64,000 nt of DNA, taken from Streptomyces flaveolus. Lineage in GTDB: Bacteria > Actinomycetota > Actinomycetes > Streptomycetales > Streptomycetaceae. Shown here piece after piece: positions 35,462-44,267 of the stretch (positions are counted from its first letter, which is position 1; the number at the start of each line of letters is the position of its first letter). The stretch is from assembly GCF_000716535.1 (NCBI RefSeq), contig NZ_JNWV01000017.1, forward strand, positions 62,001 to 126,000. Reading direction: 5' to 3'. A program made the translations under genes and the position numbers. The notes beneath the pieces were generated by a model. The model saw only the letters and a list, made by a program, of their open reading frames with translations, did not search any database and was not told the DNA's origin.

Positions 35462-35818
35462 TGACCGGCGTCCCGCGCGCCGCCCTCACCTGCGGACACA
35501 CGCGTCGGCCCCAGGTGCGTCCCTCGGGGCGACCGGCGAGCGAAGAGCAGGCATCAATGAAGCGTTGCGCCGACTCGTCTGTTGTCTGATCACGGGTTTT
35601 GTGCGGTGATGACCGCGCCGTCGCCGAGTCGGCCGCCCGGACCCGATGGGTCAGGTGGTCACCGGGGCAGCCGGGTGACGAACGGGTCCGGGAGGGGGGC
35701 CGTCGGGGCCGGGCGTTGCCGGTCGACCCCTGCGCGGCGGTCGGACTCCTCGGCGCGGTGGCACCCGATGCCCAGGGCGCCACTGGCCAGGACCGTTGGG
35801 CGGTACGGGAGCGGCTGC
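35462..35818. other. Non-coding, probably transposon debris
   Basis: No frame shows a family motif. Frames on both strands appear to be decayed sequence lying between IS630 and IS701 remnants. Confidence 0.3.
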
Positions 35819-36270
35819 TCACGGTCCCCCCAGCCATGTTCTCGCCACGGCCTCGGCGACCTCGTGGGCCCGCTCGGGGCTGTTCGGCTCGGCCTTGGGC
35901 AGGGCCACCTTCGTCTCGAAGCCGACCTCGTCGTCGATGCCGGTCCGGCGGCACCGCTCACGGTCGTCGGCCCAGGACGTGGGCAGATACAGGCGCCGGT
36001 CGATCAGTGTCCGCCGGCGATCGGTGGCAGAGGCGAGGAAGACGCCGACCTGGCGGTTCTCCGTCCGCCCGGCGGTGCCGGAGTGCTGCCGCTGCACCCG
36101 GCCCACCGCGTCCCTTCTTCAGAAAGCCCGTGTCGGCCCGCATGGCCGGCCCTCCTCCGCCAGCGTCCAGCCGTTCCTCCGCTGCAGCGGAGCGACCAAG
36201 CCCCGCGTACAAGCCGGCGCCGACTCCCGCGGCTCCGACCTGCTGAAACGGTGCACGAACCGCATATGAG
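35819..36270 (-). pseudogene. IS701-family transposase fragment
   Basis: Pieces on the minus strand read RFSRSEPRESAPACTRGLVA then QRRNGWTLAEEG (N-terminal IS701 region). After a deletion and a shift near 36150 they continue ADTGFLKKG, GRVQRQHSGTAGRTENRQVG, VFLASATDRRRTLIDRRLYL and SWADDRERCRRTGIDDEVGF. These are strong IS701 signatures. The first catalytic segment and the C-terminal third are missing, so the element is dead. Confidence 0.8.
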
Positions 36271-36395
36271 CAGATTCCAGCGCACCCGACCACGACATGA
36301 CATCAGCAAGGTCCCCAGCCGCAACCACACCAACGACCGACCTGGCCGTCAGCCAAGGCAAGCACCGTTGCAGTACCAGCGGGACGATCGCGTCC

Positions 36396-37460
36396 TCACG
36401 CATCCGTACCTTGCGCGCCGGGGCGCTGCTTCTGGGCGTCGACGACGGCCCGCTCCAGCACGGCGGTGTTCTCGAGGACCGTGCCGGGCTTGATGCCGTT
36501 GGCCTCCTTGACCTGCACAGCGCGGCTGCCGAGATAGGCATATGTCCTGTGGTCGAAGATCCACTCGGTGCGATCGCCGCTCTGCTGGTCGACGTGGGCC
36601 AGGGCGATGCCCTCGCGTCCCGCGGCGTCCTTCACATGCTCCACCACCACGACCCCGGGGATCTTGGCCGCGGCCCGGTACAGCGCTGCATTCAGCTTCG
36701 CCGGTGCGAGCTGCTCACCGAGCAGGTCGCCGACCGTGGTGAATGCCTGCTGGTCCGGGGAGTTTCCCCGGCCCTTGGTCTCCTTGTAGATCTTCTTCAG
36801 CAGGGCGTCCGGGTCGGTGGGCAGCGTCTTGAGGTAGTCGTAGGAAGGGGAGTTCACGTCGCGCTCGGTGTCGCTGTCGAGGGTGACACCGCCCTTGGGC
36901 TGGTAGCCGGGCTCGTCCAGCCAACCCTGCTTGCCGTCGGGGGAATGCCAGACCTCACGGATGTGCAGGGGCTGGACCAAGGTCTTGGACCTGTCTGTGT
37001 CGGTGTGCGAGACGGTGAGGTAGGAGACCTTGCTCTTGATGTAGATGAACTGGCCCGGGCCGGGTTCGGGCGTCTTGCGGGCCGAGGCGGCGGCGGCGAT
37101 GTGCTCGACGGTGGAGGCGAGCCGGGCCGTGTTGCCGGGTTCGATGCGGACGACCGGGGCTTCGACCGGCAGCGGGGTGGTCGCGTTCGTGTCGCTGCCC
37201 CCGGAATTGGTCAGCGCGGCGAGGGCGAACGCGCCGGCCAGTGCGGCGGCGGTGACCGGGACACCGATCAGCAGGACACGGCGTGCCGGGCGGCGGGACG
37301 GCGCGGGGGCGGGTGTTGCTCGCCGAATCTCGTTCATCAGGTGCTCCTCGAGAAGCAGGTGACGGTCGAGCGACAGGTGCGGGTCTCCGGGTGCCGGCAG
37401 CAAACGGGCCAGCTCCGCGTGGTCGAGCGATTCCTCACGCCGCGACTTCTTGCGGATCAT
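36396..37460 (-). CDS. CU044_5270-family membrane protein (probable anti-sigma partner)
   Basis: A 354-residue protein. An N-terminal cytoplasmic part (LDHAELARLLPAPGDPHLSL) is followed by one membrane segment (VLLIGVPVTAAALAGAFALA, about residues 65-85) and a large extracytoplasmic domain (FIYIKSKVSYLTVSHTDTDR; LPTDPDALLKKIYKETKGRG; YRAAAKIPGVVVVEHVKDAA). This is the CU044_5270 layout. Its ATG overlaps the stop of the ECF sigma gene by 4 nt, so it is translationally coupled and likely tunes that sigma factor. The end lies beside IS debris but the gene is complete. Confidence 0.85.
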   Translation of the reverse strand: MIRKKSRREESLDHAELARLLPAPGDPHLSLDRHLLLEEHLMNEIRRATPAPAPSRRPARRVLLIGVPVTAAALAGAFALAALTNSGGSDTNATTPLPVEAPVVRIEPGNTARLASTVEHIAAAASARKTPEPGPGQFIYIKSKVSYLTVSHTDTDRSKTLVQPLHIREVWHSPDGKQGWLDEPGYQPKGGVTLDSDTERDVNSPSYDYLKTLPTDPDALLKKIYKETKGRGNSPDQQAFTTVGDLLGEQLAPAKLNAALYRAAAKIPGVVVVEHVKDAAGREGIALAHVDQQSGDRTEWIFDHRTYAYLGSRAVQVKEANGIKPGTVLENTAVLERAVVDAQKQRPGAQGTDA

Positions 37461-38095
37461 TCGGACCTCTCCTCGTACGACTCGTGTGACCGGGCCGCAG
37501 GAGTGCGGCCGCCCTGTCCTTGTCCGTTGCGCGGCAGTGGTTCCCTGCGATTTTCCAGTTCTTCCTCAGCCAGCTTGCTCAGCCGTCTGCGGGCGCGGGA
37601 CAGACGCGAGCGCACCGTGCCGACCGGGACGCCGAGCACGGCCGCTGCCTCCGCGTAGCTGAGCCCGGACCACACGCAGAGTGTGAAGACCTCTCGCTCA
37701 CTCCGGCGCAACTTCTTCAGCGCCTGCTGGGCGGCGGCCAGTTCGTCTGCATCGGCTATCCGACCGACGAGTTCGTCGGCGAAGTCCGGGACCGTTTCCT
37801 TGACCGGCAGACGCAGCAGAGCCCGCTGGTGGCGGCGCGCGGCGCGGGTGGTGTTGCGCAGTACGTTCACGGCGATGCCCATCAGCCAGGGGCGCGGACT
37901 GTCGCCCTCGTCCCGCAGCTTGGTGCGCAGTCGCCACGCCTCCAAGAAGGTCAGCGAGACGACGTCCTCGGCGACGGTCCAGTCCCCGGTCACTCGGACC
38001 GCGTGCCGGTGGACCAGTCGCGCGTGGTCACGGAAGAGCTCGCGGAACGCCTCGGGGTCGCCTGCCCGTATCCGGGTGTGCAATGAGTAATCCAC
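37457..38095 (-). CDS. ECF RNA polymerase sigma factor
   Basis: A 212-residue sigma-70-family protein. Region 2 is AFRELFRDHARLVHRHAVRV followed by TVAEDVVSLTFLEAWRLRTK. Region 4 is LKKLRRSEREVFTLCVWSGL followed by SYAEAAAVLGVPVGTVRSRL. The start is taken as GTG 38095 (VDYSLHTRIRAGDPEAFREL), although the frame is open upstream through a different gene. It pairs with the overlapping CU044_5270 membrane protein. This sigma/CU044_5270 pairing is common in Streptomyces. Confidence 0.88.
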   Translation of the reverse strand: MDYSLHTRIRAGDPEAFRELFRDHARLVHRHAVRVTGDWTVAEDVVSLTFLEAWRLRTKLRDEGDSPRPWLMGIAVNVLRNTTRAARRHQRALLRLPVKETVPDFADELVGRIADADELAAAQQALKKLRRSEREVFTLCVWSGLSYAEAAAVLGVPVGTVRSRLSRARRRLSKLAEEELENRREPLPRNGQGQGGRTPAARSHESYEERSE

Positions 38096-38139
38096 GTCCA
38101 GCCTTGTCCACGCGGCTGTGCAGGTTCCTGTGGCGTGCG

Positions 38140-38635
38140 TCACAGGCGCCCATCCGTATCCGACAGGGCGTTCAGCAGCTGCTCGGTGGCGGTGACGACG
38201 GCCGGGTAGGAACAGCACATCAGCGGGGGTGGCGGCGGTGGCGGCCCGGCTGAGCGTCTCCCGCACGGCGGGCGCTGTCTGCCTGCTCGTCAGCCGTTCC
38301 CGGCTCAGCAGCTCGGCCGCGCGCCCGAAGCCCACGGGCCCGCTCTGCACGTCTGTTCCGCCGGCGATCGGCGCGTGGACGGCACCATCAGCGAAGGCGA
38401 GCACGGTCAGCAGGAACATCCGGCTGCGCTCGGCCGGCCCCTCCCACAGCAGCCGGTTGGCGGCGGCCGTGCGGTGCGGTTTCACCACCGCCATTGCATC
38501 CACCTGCACCCGCAAGGCCCGGATCTCGGCCTGCTGCTCTTGGCGGTTGCGGGCTCGGTTGGTCAGCCACGACGACAGAACGGCGATGACCGTCCCGGAG
38601 GCGAGCGTGCTGAACGGCTCGATCAACTTGTCCAT
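38140..38635 (-). pseudogene. Hypothetical membrane-associated protein, frameshifted near the 3' end
   Basis: It starts at 38635 as MDKLIEPFSTLASGTVIAVL, with a hydrophobic N-terminus, then RARNRQEQQAEIRALRVQVD (coiled-coil-like) and LLWEGPAERSRMFLLTVLAF. Near the end the frame in use reads into the sigma gene. Shifting one base at a CCCCC run near 38215 gives YPAVVTATEQLLNALSDTDG and a proper stop at 38140. A single indel is the likely cause, so it may be a pseudogene or a sequencing error. The family is unknown but Streptomyces-like. Confidence 0.65.
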
Positions 38636-39057
38636 GCTCGCAGGCTGGCCGTACACCGCCCCGGCGTCCGGGCCGTTGCGCAGCTGACGCACAACCCGCA
38701 CGCTCCCGTTGCCGAGGCCAGCGGTCTTCTTTCAGGGCCGCGGAAAACATAACGGGGGGTGTTCCTGACGCCTTGTCGTGTCCGACGCCCGTTGCTCCGG
38801 TCGGTCACGGTTGGCCGGCGGTCCGCAGCCAGCCGGCCCTCAACGCCAGTGCCGGTGACGTGTACGAGGCGATCCTGCAGTTGCCCACCTGCCAGTTCAC
38901 CGTGATCGACCTGCGCCCACCTGCTCGGCTACCCGACCGAGAGGATCGCCCGGAGCAGGGGCCTGGCGCAACCGCCATGCCATGTCTCCATCGCAGCCCT
39001 TGCTTCACCTATCGAATATCGATAGATTCCCATCGCTATTCGATGGAAGGATGGGTT
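38636..39057. other. Intergenic; holds the DUF2975-operon promoter
   Basis: Nothing gene-like is found in 38636-38990. The last 60 bp carry ATCGA-type palindromes and the promoter of the DUF2975-XRE pair. Confidence 0.4.
39010..39045. promoter_or_regulatory. Candidate XRE autoregulatory operator
   Basis: TATCGA-N3-TCGATA (39010-39024) and CATCG-N5-CGATG (39031-39045) are two neighbouring palindromes immediately before the DUF2975-XRE operon. They share the ATCGA/TCGAT core. They probably bind the operon's own HTH protein. Confidence 0.55.
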
Positions 39058-39549
39058 ATGGGAAAGCTGACCGTGCGTGCACTGCGCGCCGTGCTCGGGG
39101 TGGTGCTCGCCGGCACCGTGTTCGTGCAGGTACTGATGGTGTGGACGTTGGTCAGCGGAAGCGATCCGGAGGACGGGTCGCTCCCGCTGACCGCGCTGCG
39201 CCTGATCACGATCCTGGGCATGGTGTCGGTCCAGGTCGCCCTGGTCTGCGTATGGCGGCTGGTGACGATGGTCCGACGCGGAACCGTGTTCTCCCACGCC
39301 GCCTTCCGCTACGTGGACGGCGTGATCGGCGCGATCGTGGCGGCTGCCCTCGTGTGGTTCGCGGTCACGGCCATCAATGCGCCGGGCCAGCGGGACGACC
39401 CGGGCGTCACCGTCATCATGGGCGGGGTTGGCGTGGCCATCCTGGGGGTCGCCCTCATCGTGCTCGTGCTGCGGATGCTGCTCGCCCAGGCCGTCGCGCG
39501 CGACGTCGAAGCGGCGCAGATGCAGGCCGAGTTGGACGAGGTGATCTGA
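39058..39549 (+). CDS. DUF2975-family membrane protein
   Basis: A 163-residue protein with four hydrophobic segments (AVLGVVLAGTVFVQVLMVWT; LITILGMVSVQVALVCVWRL; GVIGAIVAAALVWFAVTAIN; GVGVAILGVALIVLVLRMLL). The domain order and the downstream HTH gene match the DUF2975-XRE pairs widespread in actinobacteria and firmicutes. Its role is unknown. It starts at the ATG at 39058, with GGAAGG 7 nt upstream, and its stop overlaps the XRE start by one base (TGATG). Confidence 0.9.
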   Translation: MGKLTVRALRAVLGVVLAGTVFVQVLMVWTLVSGSDPEDGSLPLTALRLITILGMVSVQVALVCVWRLVTMVRRGTVFSHAAFRYVDGVIGAIVAAALVWFAVTAINAPGQRDDPGVTVIMGGVGVAILGVALIVLVLRMLLAQAVARDVEAAQMQAELDEVI

Positions 39550-39770
39550 TGCCGATCGTCGTCGACATCGACGTGATGCTGGCCAGGCGGAAGATGTCCG
39601 TGGGGGAGCTCGCGGACCGCGTAGGGATCACCCCCGCCAACTTGGCGGTGCTCAAGAACGGCCGCGCCAAGGCGGTGCGTTTCGCGACGCTCGCCGCGCT
39701 CTGCGAGGTGCTCAAGTGCCAGCCCGGCGACCTGCTGCGCTGGGAGGCCGAGGACGCCACAGGCACGTGA
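39549..39770 (+). CDS. XRE-family HTH regulator (YozG-like)
   Basis: A 73-residue Cro/CI-type protein: VVDIDVMLARRKMSVGELAD, then VGITPANLAVLKNGRAKAVR, then ALCEVLKCQPGDLLRWE. It has the short form typical of regulators paired with DUF2975. The ATG overlaps the DUF2975 stop, so translation is coupled. It likely represses its own operon through the palindromes at 39010-39045 and may respond to the membrane partner. Confidence 0.93.
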   Translation: MPIVVDIDVMLARRKMSVGELADRVGITPANLAVLKNGRAKAVRFATLAALCEVLKCQPGDLLRWEAEDATGT

Positions 39771-39779
39771 CGTGCCCTT

Positions 39780-39965
39780 CCGCAGGGCACCAGGTGCGTG
39801 ACCTTGGAGGGCTTGCCGCCCGGCACGGGTCACCTCCTGGATGGCCCGCAGCAGGCTGTGCCCGGGGGTGGGTGGGGTGTCGGACGAGTACGACGGCGTC
39901 CCTCGTGGTGAGGAACATGGCCTGGTAGTAGGAGTCGGTGACCCAAGGCTTGCCCTTACATGCAT
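39780..39965 (-). pseudogene. MBL-fold hydrolase N-terminal fragment
   Basis: Out-of-phase minus-strand pieces read GKPWVTDSYYQAMFLTTRDA, then DTPPTPGHSLLRAIQEVTRA, then KPSKVTHLV. In an intact enzyme these would precede the metal-binding HxHxDH motif, but here the zinc site and the rest are missing. It is the start of an MBL-fold metallo-hydrolase, broken by frameshifts and truncation. Confidence 0.65.
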
Positions 39966-40013
39966 CCATCACTGGGCCATTGCTGGGTTGTGCCTCGGGC
40001 AGCAATCGCCGCG

Positions 40014-40367
40014 TCATGAGGGGCGGAGTTCGACAACGACGCGGTAGCTGGCAGGCTCTGAGGTGATGTGAAGGCCCGGGTCGTCGAACATGCGCTGCAG
40101 CGAGGCATGCCACTCGGGGTTGCCGGTTGCTTTGTCGAGCGCGGTTCCTGAGGTCCACTCGGCGATGTGGACGAACCGCACCTCAGGGGCGTCGGCGAGC
40201 GGCCTGTGCAGGCGGGAGCGGAGGAAGCCGGGCTGGGTCGACATGATCCGCGCGTTCTCCTGGTACACCTCGACGAAATAGTCGGCTTCGTCCGCCGGCA
40301 CGGTGTAGCGCTTGATGACAGTGACCGGCCCGTCCGTGCCCGTCTTCGATTCCAGGGATTGACTCAT
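40014..40367 (-). CDS. Antibiotic biosynthesis monooxygenase (ABM)-domain protein
   Basis: A 117-residue protein starting MSQSLESKTGTDGPVTVIKR at 40367. The ABM fold is seen in VIKRYTVPADEADYFVEVYQ, QPGFLRSRLHRPLADAPEVR and FVHIAEWTSGTALDKATGNP. It belongs to the YgiN/ABM group of small dimeric oxygenases or heme-binding proteins. It is monocistronic, between an MBL remnant and a decayed region. Its substrate is unknown. Confidence 0.85.
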   Translation of the reverse strand: MSQSLESKTGTDGPVTVIKRYTVPADEADYFVEVYQENARIMSTQPGFLRSRLHRPLADAPEVRFVHIAEWTSGTALDKATGNPEWHASLQRMFDDPGLHITSEPASYRVVVELRPS

Positions 40368-40815
40368 GCTCACAGTGACCGACGACGCCCCGAATTTGTG
40401 ACCACCTGTCGGCAGCTGATGTCGCGCCATGGCATGGAAGGCGATCGCGGGTGAGTTCCCACCCGATTGGTGTGCACGGCCGGGGCACCAGGAGGGGGGA
40501 GGCGGGCAGCCCAACCCCGAACTCCGGTCGAGCGGAAACTCCTCTACGAGACCTACGGACGCTGGTGCTCGGACGAAGGACCCCGCCCGGTCACCAGCCG
40601 CGACCGGCTCGACGCTGCCCGCCTCGCCACGATGGCCGACCTCGGTGTGCACGCCGGCACGGAGCCGGCCGTCTTGCCTGGGCGGTACCGGAAAGCTCCG
40701 CGAACGCCCGCGCGGCCAGGGCTGGCGCCCCCGGCGGCCGTGACGGGCGCGACCGTCCTGCTTCCGGACGGCTGGCCATGACCACGACGCTGGGAAACCC
40801 AGAGGTCCTGGCTCC
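40368..40815 (+). other. Decayed stretch, possible gene fragment
   Basis: The plus strand near 40530-40660 reads ERKLLYETYGRWCSDEGPRP and continues to a stop at 40781. The LYE.Y.RWC.EEG pattern faintly recalls C-termini of phage/plasmid primases, but the fragment is too short. No full gene is supported. Confidence 0.3.
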
Positions 40816-41592
40816 CTACTTCACGGGGACGAGGGTCAAGTAGGCCAGGCCCATGACACCGCGATAACCCCGGAGCCACATGCTGCGGTGGTGATCCACG
40901 CGGTCGCGGGTCTCCTTTGCCAGGGGGTGATCGGGATGGGCGGCGAGCCATTCTTCGACGTCGGACTGGTAGGCGGACTCGAAGTGATCCCATTCATCAT
41001 GGTTCGCGGACTCGATCCAGGCAGGGCGAAAGCCCGCGGCGATGGCGAGGTCGACGAGGCCGCAGAGGTCGTGGAACTCGGAGGCCGAGGCTCCCGGCCA
41101 CATGGCCGACAGCTCGTTCGGAGCAGGTGGGCGCTGCCAGAAGCCCTCGCCGAGAAGGACACGGCCGCCCGGCTTCACCAGGCGGCGAAGGGCGTGCAGT
41201 GCGGCGGTGGTGTGTTCCGGTGGCTGGGCATCGCTGAGCGCGTGGCCGGCGCCAAGGCACAGCACGATGTCGGCGGGGCCTCGGGCGGTGTCGACGGCGG
41301 ACTCACGGACGAAGTCGACGCGCTCGGCCAGCCCCCGGGCCTCGGCGTTGGCGCGTCCGCGTGCGAGGTCGTCCTCATTGAGGTCGATTCCGACGCCGGT
41401 CGCGCCGGGCGTGGCCTCCAGGAGACGGAGCATGAACTCTCCCCAGCCGCAACCTATGTCGAGGACGGCAGTCGGAGCGGTCGGGCCGACCCCATCGGCG
41501 AGCCGACGGATCATTCTGTCGGCCCGGTCCTCTGACAGAGGACCGTGGAAAGTGAGTCGGGTCAGTCGCGGCGGGGCAACGGTGTCGTCCAT
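40816..41592 (-). CDS. SAM-dependent methyltransferase
   Basis: A 258-residue class I methyltransferase starting MDDTVAPPRLTRLTFHGPLS at 41592. SAM-binding motif I is VLDIGCGWGEFMLRLLE (residues about 44-60). The acidic residue after strand 2 is in GIDLNEDDLA, and motif III is LHALRRLVKPGGRVLLGEGF. It lies between a decayed stretch and a DHA2 exporter on the same strand (a 490-bp gap), so it is probably a separate transcript. The substrate cannot be inferred. Confidence 0.9.
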   Translation of the reverse strand: MDDTVAPPRLTRLTFHGPLSEDRADRMIRRLADGVGPTAPTAVLDIGCGWGEFMLRLLEATPGATGVGIDLNEDDLARGRANAEARGLAERVDFVRESAVDTARGPADIVLCLGAGHALSDAQPPEHTTAALHALRRLVKPGGRVLLGEGFWQRPPAPNELSAMWPGASASEFHDLCGLVDLAIAAGFRPAWIESANHDEWDHFESAYQSDVEEWLAAHPDHPLAKETRDRVDHHRSMWLRGYRGVMGLAYLTLVPVK

Positions 41593-42084
41593 GGGCCGGA
41601 CAGTAAGGACGGCCCAGCTGTCGATGCCACCGGTTTTCCGATGGGCAGCCGAGCCGGTGACGGCGCGGCCTCGTACCACCCGACATGACGAGTTCCATTT
41701 CAGTAGCGGCGGCCAAGGGCCTGGCCGTAGGCGCCGAACAGATCGACGGCACCCCGGAAGACGGACATGGCGGAGGGACGGAAGCCAGCCGGGCACCGGC
41801 CCACAGGCACAGTGCGGGACAGCCCCCGCCGGCGCGAGCTCGTCCAGGTTCGTCCACGATCCGCCCCACGGGTCCAGCGCGCCGTGGCCATGCGCCCATG
41901 AATCGCATGCCGGCCCTCTGGGCGGCCGCATACCGGTCACAGCCTCCCCCTGCCGCTGCCTCGCCCGCCGCGCCGTCCGCCTCGCCGCAGGCGTCAAGGC
42001 GCTCGCCTCGCCGAACCACCGCCCGTTCACCAGCCTCTGATCCACCGGCACCTCCGCACGGCCGGCGCGGGACCCCACATACCC
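41593..42084. other. Intergenic, no supported gene
   Basis: A minus-strand frame near 41830-41910 reads WAHGHGALDPWGGSWTNLDE but has no family match. This stretch must hold the promoter of the methyltransferase gene. Confidence 0.3.
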
Positions 42085-43551
42085 TTAGCTGTTCACGGAT
42101 GCCTCGTTCGAGGCGGTGACCGCGTCCGGACCGGTGGAACGACGCGGTGCCGCGGAGCCTTCCGCGGGCCTGGACCTCGCCAGCCACAGGCCGCTGAACA
42201 CGGCGGTGGCCAGAGTGACGGTGCCGGCGGCGAGGAAGGCGCTGTCGAGTCCGGTCTCGAAGGAGGCGCCGCCGGATTGCCGGGTGCGGACGATGGCTCC
42301 GAGTACCGCCACGCCGAGCACCGCGCCGATCTGCCGGGTGGTGCTGCTGATGCCTGATGCGAGGCCGCCTTCGTGCGGGCTGACCGCTTGGATGGCGGCG
42401 CCCGTCAGTGGGGACATGGCCAGGGCGAAGCCGATGCCGGCGAGTCCCAGCCGCCACCACACGTCGCCGTAACCGGTGTCGGCGTGCACCATGCCGAGCG
42501 CCAGCAGCCCCAGGCCGGCCAGGGTCAGGCCGGTCGTGACGACGATGCGGAAGCCGTACCGGGCGGCGAGGCGGCCCGCGTACGGGCTGACGATCACCAT
42601 GGCGAGGGACACCGGCAGGGTCTGCAGGCCGGCGCGCAGGATCGAGCTGCCCTGGACGTACACGAAGAACTGGGAGAAGAAGAACGACGAACCCATGAGC
42701 GCGAACCCCACCACGACCATGGCGGTGTTGGACACGGTGAACAGGCGCCGCTCGAACAGCCGCAGCGGCAGCATGGGAGCGGAACGACGCGCTTCGACTG
42801 CGACGAAGGCGGCGAGGAGGATCACCGCGGCGGCGAAGCCGCTCAGGATGACCGGTGAGGTCCAGCCGCGGGCACCACCCTCGATCAGCCCGTAGGTGAG
42901 CACCCCCACCGCCAGTACGGACAGCACCGTGCCGGGGATGTCGATCGCGGGGGCGTTCGGATTGCGGGACTCGCCGAGGTGGCGCAGGCCGACCAGCAGC
43001 AGGACCACGCCGATGGGCAGATTGACCAGGAAGATGGCGGGCCAGCCGAAGGCTTCCGTCAGCACGCCGCCGGCCACGGGGCCTGCGGCCAGACCGATTC
43101 CGCTGAGTCCGGCCCACAGCCCGATCGCCTTGACGCGTTCTCGCGGCACGGGGTAGGCGGCGGCGAGCAGAGCGAGCGAGGCGGGGCTCAGCGCCGCGGC
43201 CCCGATGCCCTGGAGCACCCGGCCGACGACCAGCCAGCCGACCGAGGGCGCGAGGCTGCACAGCAGCGACGCGGCGGTGAACACCGCCACGCCGGTCAGG
43301 TACACCCGCTTCCGGCCGAACCGGTCGGCGAAGACACCGCCGGACAGCAGCAGCATGGCGACCAGCAGTACGTACGCGTCGACGATCCATTGCAGGCCGG
43401 TCAGTTGAGTGTGCAGCCGGCGCTGCATATCGGGCAGCGCCGCTCCAACGATCGTGTTGTCGAGCAGGACCATGAATTGGCCCAGGCAGGCCACTGTGAG
43501 CAGCACGGTTCGGTTTGATCGACTGCCTGCGGTCGCATGCGACGCAGCCAT
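42085..43551 (-). CDS. DHA2-family MFS multidrug exporter
   Basis: A 488-residue transporter of the 14-segment DHA2 (EmrB/QacA) group. Diagnostic parts are FMVLLDNTIVGAALPDMQRR in segment 1, WIVDAYVLLVAMLLLSGGVF, and GVFADRFGRKRVYLTGVAVF. VVGRVLQGIGAAALSPASLA and GLSGIGLAAGPVAGGVLTEA (motif C of antiporters) follow. It uses the proton gradient to export drugs. It is divergent from a TetR regulator, with two AACGC-N11-GCGTT sites between them, so it is likely drug-inducible. Confidence 0.94.
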   Translation of the reverse strand: MAASHATAGSRSNRTVLLTVACLGQFMVLLDNTIVGAALPDMQRRLHTQLTGLQWIVDAYVLLVAMLLLSGGVFADRFGRKRVYLTGVAVFTAASLLCSLAPSVGWLVVGRVLQGIGAAALSPASLALLAAAYPVPRERVKAIGLWAGLSGIGLAAGPVAGGVLTEAFGWPAIFLVNLPIGVVLLLVGLRHLGESRNPNAPAIDIPGTVLSVLAVGVLTYGLIEGGARGWTSPVILSGFAAAVILLAAFVAVEARRSAPMLPLRLFERRLFTVSNTAMVVVGFALMGSSFFFSQFFVYVQGSSILRAGLQTLPVSLAMVIVSPYAGRLAARYGFRIVVTTGLTLAGLGLLALGMVHADTGYGDVWWRLGLAGIGFALAMSPLTGAAIQAVSPHEGGLASGISSTTRQIGAVLGVAVLGAIVRTRQSGGASFETGLDSAFLAAGTVTLATAVFSGLWLARSRPAEGSAAPRRSTGPDAVTASNEASVNS

Positions 43552-43620
43552 GGTTACCCCCTCGATCGGTAGTTGCGCCCGGCCGCGGTCGACGCGGGTG
43601 GCAATACACCGGAACGCTCT

Positions 43621-43689
43621 AACGCGGCCAGCGACTGCGTTAGGTGACTGTAAGGTGGTGGCCCCACAAACGCAAGTATCGACTGCGTT
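43621..43689. promoter_or_regulatory. Two TetR operators, AACGC-N11-GCGTT
   Basis: The inverted repeats AACGC-N11-GCGTT at 43621-43641 and 43669-43689 have identical arms and spacers and begin 48 bp apart. They fill the divergent promoter region between the exporter and the TetR gene. The second ends 11 bp before the TetR ATG. Confidence 0.75.
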
Positions 43690-43700
43690 AAGGTGAGGGC

Positions 43701-44267
43701 ATGAACGAGGGACAGCGAGCGCGACGGCCAGGCGGGCGCAGCGCCCGCGTCGCCGCCGAGGTGCACCAGGCCGTCACCGACCTGATCGGCGAACGCGGCT
43801 ACGGCAACTTCACCGTCCGCGACGTCGCAGCCCGCGCGGGGGTAGCCGACAGCAGCATCTACCGCCGGTGGGGCAACCTGGAAACCCTGCTCACCGACGT
43901 GGCGCTCACCCGCCTCAACACGCGGTCACCGATGCCGGACACCGGGAGCCTCGCCGGCGACCTGCGCACGTACGCGGCCCAAGTGGCCCGCGAGATCACC
44001 GGGCCCGACGGTCCGGCGGTGCTGCACCTGGCCGTCGCCCTGTCCGGCAACGGTCAGCAGGGCCTGGAGGCTCGTGACGCACTCCGCGTCGAACGCACCC
44101 GGCAACTCCAGTCCATGCTCGATCGCGCCCGCGAACGCGGCGAGCCCGCACCCGACGCGCTCGACGTGCTGGACCACGTCCTGGCCCCGATGTACATCCG
44201 CGTCCTGTTCGGCATTGGCCGGCTCACCCCGGACTACATCGACGATCTGGTCGACCGGTTGCTGTGA
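43701..44267 (+). CDS. TetR-family regulator of the DHA2 exporter
   Basis: A 188-residue repressor. HTH: VAAEVHQAVTDLIGERGYGN then VRDVAARAGVADSSIYRRWG. The C-terminal domain (LRTYAAQVAREITGPDGPAV; HVLAPMYIRVLFGIGRLTPD) is of the TetR_C-type dimeriser found with efflux pumps. It is divergent from the DHA2 exporter, with twin operators between them, so exporter control is the obvious role. It starts at the ATG at 43701 after AAGGTGAGGGC. Confidence 0.93.
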   Translation: MNEGQRARRPGGRSARVAAEVHQAVTDLIGERGYGNFTVRDVAARAGVADSSIYRRWGNLETLLTDVALTRLNTRSPMPDTGSLAGDLRTYAAQVAREITGPDGPAVLHLAVALSGNGQQGLEARDALRVERTRQLQSMLDRARERGEPAPDALDVLDHVLAPMYIRVLFGIGRLTPDYIDDLVDRLL

